The notes under the pieces are model-generated. The model had not been told where the DNA came from and made no database searches. It saw only the letters and a list, made by a program, of their open reading frames with translations. From Thermoanaerobaculia bacterium (GTDB lineage Bacteria; Acidobacteriota; Thermoanaerobaculia; Multivoradales; J023): a stretch of 64,000 bases of DNA. The position numbers and the translations under genes were made by a program. The stretch covers positions 62,001 through 126,000 of the forward strand of contig JAUIJL010000020.1 of the NCBI GenBank assembly GCA_030431255.1. Direction: 5' to 3'. Positions 60,454 through 64,000 of the stretch are shown here, piece by piece (position 1 is the first letter of the stretch; each line of letters begins with the position of its first letter).

Positions 60454-60987
60454 GTGCTGAAACAAAAGGCTCCCTATCTCATCATCTCCGTGGCTGTGCT
60501 GCTCTTGGATCAATGGAGCAAGCGGTGGATTGAGCATCGGCTCGCTCTTTTTGAAGTGGAGCCCGTGATCCCCGGCTTCTTCAATTTGACCCACGTCCAA
60601 AACACCGGAGTGGCTTTCGGCATGCTCGCTTCCCACGGTGACAACACGGGAACCCTGCTGCTGATCGGCTTGGGCATCGCCGCCTTGGGCTTCGTCGGCT
60701 TCTATTTCTACTGGGTTCCACTATGGGACCGGATGCTGCTGACCGCGCTCGCTTTGGTGGTCGGCGGTGCGATCGGCAATCTCATCGATCGGGTGCACCA
60801 GGGCGGTGTGACGGATTTCCTCGACTTCTATGTCGGCACCTACCATTGGCACACTTTCAACGTGGCCGATAGCGCGATCTCCGTAGGAATCGCCCTGATG
60901 CTGCTGAGCAGCTTTCGCTCGCCGCCGGAGCAGGCCCAGGACGATGAGGAAGGCGATGAGCAAGGATCCGATAGGCCCGAACCCTGA
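60454..60987 (+). CDS. lspA: lipoprotein signal peptidase II
   Basis: This 177-residue inner-membrane aspartic protease cuts lipoprotein signal peptides. It has four membrane segments and the motifs NTGVAFG, GGAIGNLIDRV (first catalytic Asp) and FNVADSAISVG (second catalytic Asp). The C-terminal tail is strongly acidic (DDEEGDEQGSD). The start is GTG. It would process PhnD (Cys38) and the TPR lipoprotein (Cys18) in this window. Confidence 0.95.
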   Translation: MLKQKAPYLIISVAVLLLDQWSKRWIEHRLALFEVEPVIPGFFNLTHVQNTGVAFGMLASHGDNTGTLLLIGLGIAALGFVGFYFYWVPLWDRMLLTALALVVGGAIGNLIDRVHQGGVTDFLDFYVGTYHWHTFNVADSAISVGIALMLLSSFRSPPEQAQDDEEGDEQGSDRPEP

Positions 60988-60995
60988 ATTCCCCC

Positions 60996-61973
60996 ATGCC
61001 TGCCGACGACGACATCCTCCAGTGGACCGTGCCCGAAGAAGCCGCGGGAGAGCGCATGGACAAATACCTGGCTTCTCACCTGGGTTGCCCCAGGAACCGT
61101 GCCCAGCGGTGGCTCAAAGAGGGTCGGGTCGAGCGAGACGGCAAATCCCCCAAAGCGTCGGACCCGGTCCTAGCCGGCCAAAGGCTGATCGTCCGTCCGC
61201 CGACTTTGAGCGTCGAATCCCAGATCATTGCCGAAACGGGCGAGCTCAGAATCCTGCACGAAGACGAGCACCTAGCGGTGGTCGACAAGCCGGCCGGGAT
61301 CGCGGTACATCCCGGTGCCGGGCGACCCACCGGCACCCTGGTCCACCGGCTGCTGGGGAGATATCCCGAGATCCAACAAATCGGCGGTCCTGGGCGTCCC
61401 GGTATCGTGCACCGCTTGGACCTCGACACCACCGGGGTCATGGTCATCGCACGAACCGACGCGGCTTATCTCGGCCTTTCTAAAGCCTTTGCCGAGCGGC
61501 GGGTTCAAAAAACCTACAACGCCATCGCCCACGGTCACCTCCGGCAGAACCTGACCCTCGACCACCCCATCGGCCGCCATCCCCAAGATCGCAAGCGCAT
61601 GGCCGTGCGTTCCGACGGACGACCAGCGGTATCCCACGTGCGCCCCCTGGCGGTGGTGGAATCGGTGGCGTCGGCGGTGGAGATCGATTTGGAAACCGGC
61701 CGCACCCACCAGATTCGGGTGCATATGAAAGCCGCCAAACATCCGTTGGTGGGCGATCCCGTCTACGGCGAGGCCCGGTGGAAGGGAGCGCCGCCCCGCT
61801 TTCGCAAGACGCTGGAACGCTTCCCCCGACCGGCCCTACACGCCCGGTGCCTGCGATTTCGGCATCCGGTAACGGACCTCGACCTCGACCTCGAGGCCCC
61901 CGTGCCGGAGGACCTGCTCAGCCTATGGCAGAAGCTCTCGGGCGGACCTTGGCCAGAATCGTCGGACTTATAG
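60996..61973 (+). CDS. rluD: RluD-family 23S rRNA pseudouridine synthase
   Basis: The product is 325 residues. An N-terminal S4 domain (RMDKYLASHLGCPRNRAQRW) precedes the catalytic domain with VDKPAGIAVHPG, the HRLDLDTTGVMVIA motif carrying the catalytic Asp, TGRTHQIRVHMKAAKHPLVG and the closing HARCLRFRHP. This domain order and HRLDxxTSG-type motif fit RluD, which modifies U1911, U1915 and U1917. It is the last gene of the operon; its end overlaps bioA on the other strand by six bases. Confidence 0.93.
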   Translation: MPADDDILQWTVPEEAAGERMDKYLASHLGCPRNRAQRWLKEGRVERDGKSPKASDPVLAGQRLIVRPPTLSVESQIIAETGELRILHEDEHLAVVDKPAGIAVHPGAGRPTGTLVHRLLGRYPEIQQIGGPGRPGIVHRLDLDTTGVMVIARTDAAYLGLSKAFAERRVQKTYNAIAHGHLRQNLTLDHPIGRHPQDRKRMAVRSDGRPAVSHVRPLAVVESVASAVEIDLETGRTHQIRVHMKAAKHPLVGDPVYGEARWKGAPPRFRKTLERFPRPALHARCLRFRHPVTDLDLDLEAPVPEDLLSLWQKLSGGPWPESSDL

Positions 61974-63251
61974 AGACCCGACCACCTCTTCGATGACGTC
62001 GAAAACCCGATGACATTCGTCGTCGGTGATGACGTAAGGCGGCAGAAAATAGACCACGTTGCCGAGCGGTCTCAGCAAGATGTCACGGTCCAAGAAGGCC
62101 TGCTGCAGTCTCGGCCCGAGCCCATCCAAATAGCCGCCTTGCCCCTCGGGCGAGACATCAAAAGCCGCCATCGGCCCCAACACTCTTCCGTTGAGCACTC
62201 GAGGCAGCTCCGCCAATCGCTCCATCCGCCCCTGAAACAGCCGCTCCAGCCGACCAATGCGTGCCAGGCATTGGCTATCGTCAAAGAGCCGTAAGCTTTC
62301 CACCGCCACCGCGCAAGCCAAGGTATTCGCTGTATAGCTGTGTCCGTGAAAGAAGGTCTTGGTGCGGTCTCGGGATAGAAAGGCTTCGAAGATTTCCTCG
62401 CTCGCCAGGGTGGCGGAAAGGGGTAAATAGCCGCCGGTCAACGCTTTGGAAACACACAGCAGATCCGGCTCGACGCCCGCGTGCTCGCAGGCGAAAAACC
62501 GACCGGTGCGGCCAAAACCGGTGAAGATCTCGTCGGCGATCAAGGGAATTCCATGTGCGCGAGTCAGGTCTCGTATGCGTCTTAAATATTCCGCCGAGTG
62601 GATGCGCATGCCCGCCGCTCCTTGCAGGATGGGCTCCACCAACACCGCGGCCACGCGATGCCCCTCCCGCTCGAGCAGATGCTCGAGATCCTCACCGTGA
62701 TCGTCCCGCCGGCTCGAATCGGGGGTCGCCAACCGACGAACCTCGAAAAAAAGATCCTGGAACATATGGTGAAACACCCCCGAGCCACCGGCGGCCATGG
62801 TGCCGAAGGTGTCACCATGGTAAGCATCGTCCAAGGCGACGAAGAGCCGGCGCTCGGTCTCCCCACGGAGCTGCCAAGCCTGGTACGCCATCTTCATAGC
62901 CACCTCCACCGCCGTGGATCCGTCGTCCGAATAGAACACCCGCGGCAGATCGCCCGGTGCCCGCGCCACCAGCTCAGAAGCCAATCTGGCCGCGGGCTCG
63001 TGGGTAAATCCGGCGAACATCACGTGCTCGAGCTCGTCGGCTTGCCTGGCCAAAGCCGCGTTCAAGCGCGGATGGCTATGGCCGTGGATATTCACCCACC
63101 AAGACGAGATCCCATCCAGGATCCGTCGGCCGTCGGGGGTGATCAAGTAGACCCCGTCACCCCGAGCAACGGGAATCGGAGGCGGCGAGGTCAACATCTG
63201 GGTGTAGGGGTGCCACAAGTGGCGGCGATCGAGCTCAGTCCAATCCGTCAC
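61968..63251 (-). CDS. bioA: adenosylmethionine-8-amino-7-oxononanoate aminotransferase
   Basis: This 427-residue PLP enzyme makes 7,8-diaminopelargonate for biotin. Family marks are HLWHPYTQM, SSWWVNIHGHSHP (substrate pocket), YSDDGSTAVEVAMKMA, ALDDAYHGDTFG, ADEIFTGFGRTG and the PLP lysine in VSKALTGGYLPL, ending with ITDDECHRVFDVI. The GTG start has GAGG about ten bases upstream. It converges with rluD, overlapping six bases. No other bio genes are in the window. Confidence 0.95.
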   Translation of the reverse strand: MTDWTELDRRHLWHPYTQMLTSPPPIPVARGDGVYLITPDGRRILDGISSWWVNIHGHSHPRLNAALARQADELEHVMFAGFTHEPAARLASELVARAPGDLPRVFYSDDGSTAVEVAMKMAYQAWQLRGETERRLFVALDDAYHGDTFGTMAAGGSGVFHHMFQDLFFEVRRLATPDSSRRDDHGEDLEHLLEREGHRVAAVLVEPILQGAAGMRIHSAEYLRRIRDLTRAHGIPLIADEIFTGFGRTGRFFACEHAGVEPDLLCVSKALTGGYLPLSATLASEEIFEAFLSRDRTKTFFHGHSYTANTLACAVAVESLRLFDDSQCLARIGRLERLFQGRMERLAELPRVLNGRVLGPMAAFDVSPEGQGGYLDGLGPRLQQAFLDRDILLRPLGNVVYFLPPYVITDDECHRVFDVIEEVVGSL

Positions 63252-63336
63252 GATATATCCTCATGCCTCTTTGACGGGGGCGGTATCTTTGTCGGTGCGG
63301 TCGGCTAGTCTACGTCGACCCAGGCCGTGAGAAAGT

Positions 63337-64000
63337 ATGGAAACGATGACAATCCGCTCCGACTCCTCCGCTTCCACCAGGGCAGAGCCCGCCGACCACC
63401 GAGAGATGGCCGCCATCGCGCCTCGCCCTTCCTGGACGGTCTTGCCGGCGGTCGATAGCTGGAATGAGCCCCCCGCCTCTGTGCTCGAATACCTGACGGT
63501 GAAATTCCCCCGCATTTCACCCTCCACGTGGCTGGACCGAATGCGCAGAGGTTTGGTGATCGACCGTGACGGCCGTCCCTTGGATCCCACGGCGCCGTAC
63601 CGTGCCCACCAGAGAGTCGGCTATTTTCGAGAGCTGAAGCGGGAAGAGGTCAATCCTCACCAGGAAAAGATCCTCTTCCAATCGGATCGCCTGTTGGTGG
63701 TCGACAAGCCTCCTTTTCTGCCGGTCACGCCTTCCGGACGTTTCGTCAACGAATGCCTGATCTATCGGGTCGAAAGGCGATTGGGGCTCGAGGGAATCGC
63801 GCCCATTCATCGGTTGGATCGAATGACCTCAGGCTTGGTGTTGCTCTCGAGCTGCCCGTCGGCCCGTGCGGCCTACGGCAGCCTCTTCGAGCAGAATGCC
63901 GTCACCAAGACCTATCAAGCCTGGTGCTCGGCGCCACAGAAGCCGGCGACCGACTCTTGGACGGTGGAGAGCGTGATCGAAAAAGGCGACCCCTGGTTCA
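63337..64000 (+). CDS. second RluA-family pseudouridine synthase, 3' end outside window
   Basis: The open frame runs to the window edge: 221 codons with no stop. The N-terminal part (YLTVKFPRISPSTWLDRM) looks like an S4-like segment, then ILFQSDRLLVVDKPPFLPVTPSG and the catalytic motif HRLDRMTSGLVLLSS with Asp, then TKTYQAWC. It is closest in style to the RluA or 23S/tRNA pseudouridine synthase type rather than RluD, so it is not a simple duplicate of the gene at 60996. ATG 63337 has a GAGAAAG tract upstream; ATG 63346 and ATG 63406 are other choices. Partial. Confidence 0.85.
   Translation, partial: METMTIRSDSSASTRAEPADHREMAAIAPRPSWTVLPAVDSWNEPPASVLEYLTVKFPRISPSTWLDRMRRGLVIDRDGRPLDPTAPYRAHQRVGYFRELKREEVNPHQEKILFQSDRLLVVDKPPFLPVTPSGRFVNECLIYRVERRLGLEGIAPIHRLDRMTSGLVLLSSCPSARAAYGSLFEQNAVTKTYQAWCSAPQKPATDSWTVESVIEKGDPWF

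Overview
This is a 64 kb piece of a high-GC, densely packed bacterial chromosome with an outer membrane: lipoproteins, LspA, O-antigen-type polymerases and beta-barrel-like termini are all present. There is no rRNA, phage, insertion sequence or CRISPR array. Several gene types are typical of large-genome soil or marine Acidobacteriota and similar deep lineages: CRTAC1-like FG-GAP/ASPIC proteins next to TPR lipoproteins, Ser/Thr kinases fused to cyclic-nucleotide or receiver domains, and a DUF3857-transglutaminase-TPR giant. The phylum is an inference and cannot be fixed from this window. Start codons are often TTG or GTG, many with a good Shine-Dalgarno (SD) sequence, and operons are packed with 4-base ATGA, GTGA or TTGA overlaps.

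Layout. 1-5140: end of an ornithine aminotransferase, a PilZ membrane protein, an eight-unit 16-bp palindrome array, a NUDIX-metallo-beta-lactamase fusion and an Rpn-type nuclease. 5157-9877 (minus): a selenium module, with a SelD that is itself a selenoprotein (in-frame UGA plus SECIS-like hairpin) followed by a PhnD-C-E-E type ABC importer. 10137-11275: a promoter and three overlapping RebB-like genes, a putative R-body operon. 11428-17405: pyruvate dehydrogenase E1, E2 and a lipoyl-bearing E3. 17411-25410: a cNMP-kinase, an exported protein, FadE, an SRAP protein, an unknown protein and RsgA. 25618-31380 (minus): purine catabolism (xdhA, xdhB, xdhC, uricase). 31686-35908: a cassette with promoter and TetR-type operator, a ThDP enzyme, a KAS III-like protein whose catalytic His is replaced by Asn, and a TetR regulator.

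36044-39750: a signalling operon (receiver-Ser/Thr kinase, histidine kinase, receiver). 39787-46511: a coiled-coil exported protein, two O-antigen-ligase-type polymerases, a nucleotide-sugar dehydrogenase and a bactofilin-like protein, suggesting surface polysaccharide work. 46642-55730: TPR lipoprotein, FG-GAP protein, SGNH hydrolase and DUF3857-transglutaminase protein. 56273-56855: tRNA operon Gly-Cys-Gly-Leu with a terminator. 57000-64000: housekeeping genes (yraN, def, a TPR-cNMP protein, thiE, acpS, lspA, rluD, bioA and a truncated second pseudouridine synthase).

The three most notable items are the selenoprotein SelD with its co-transcribed PhnD-type importer (a likely selenium uptake and activation unit), the R-body-like operon, and the ThDP/KAS III-like/TetR cassette that looks like a small acyloin or signal-molecule pathway. 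The strictly phased palindrome array at 2319-2442 is unexplained.
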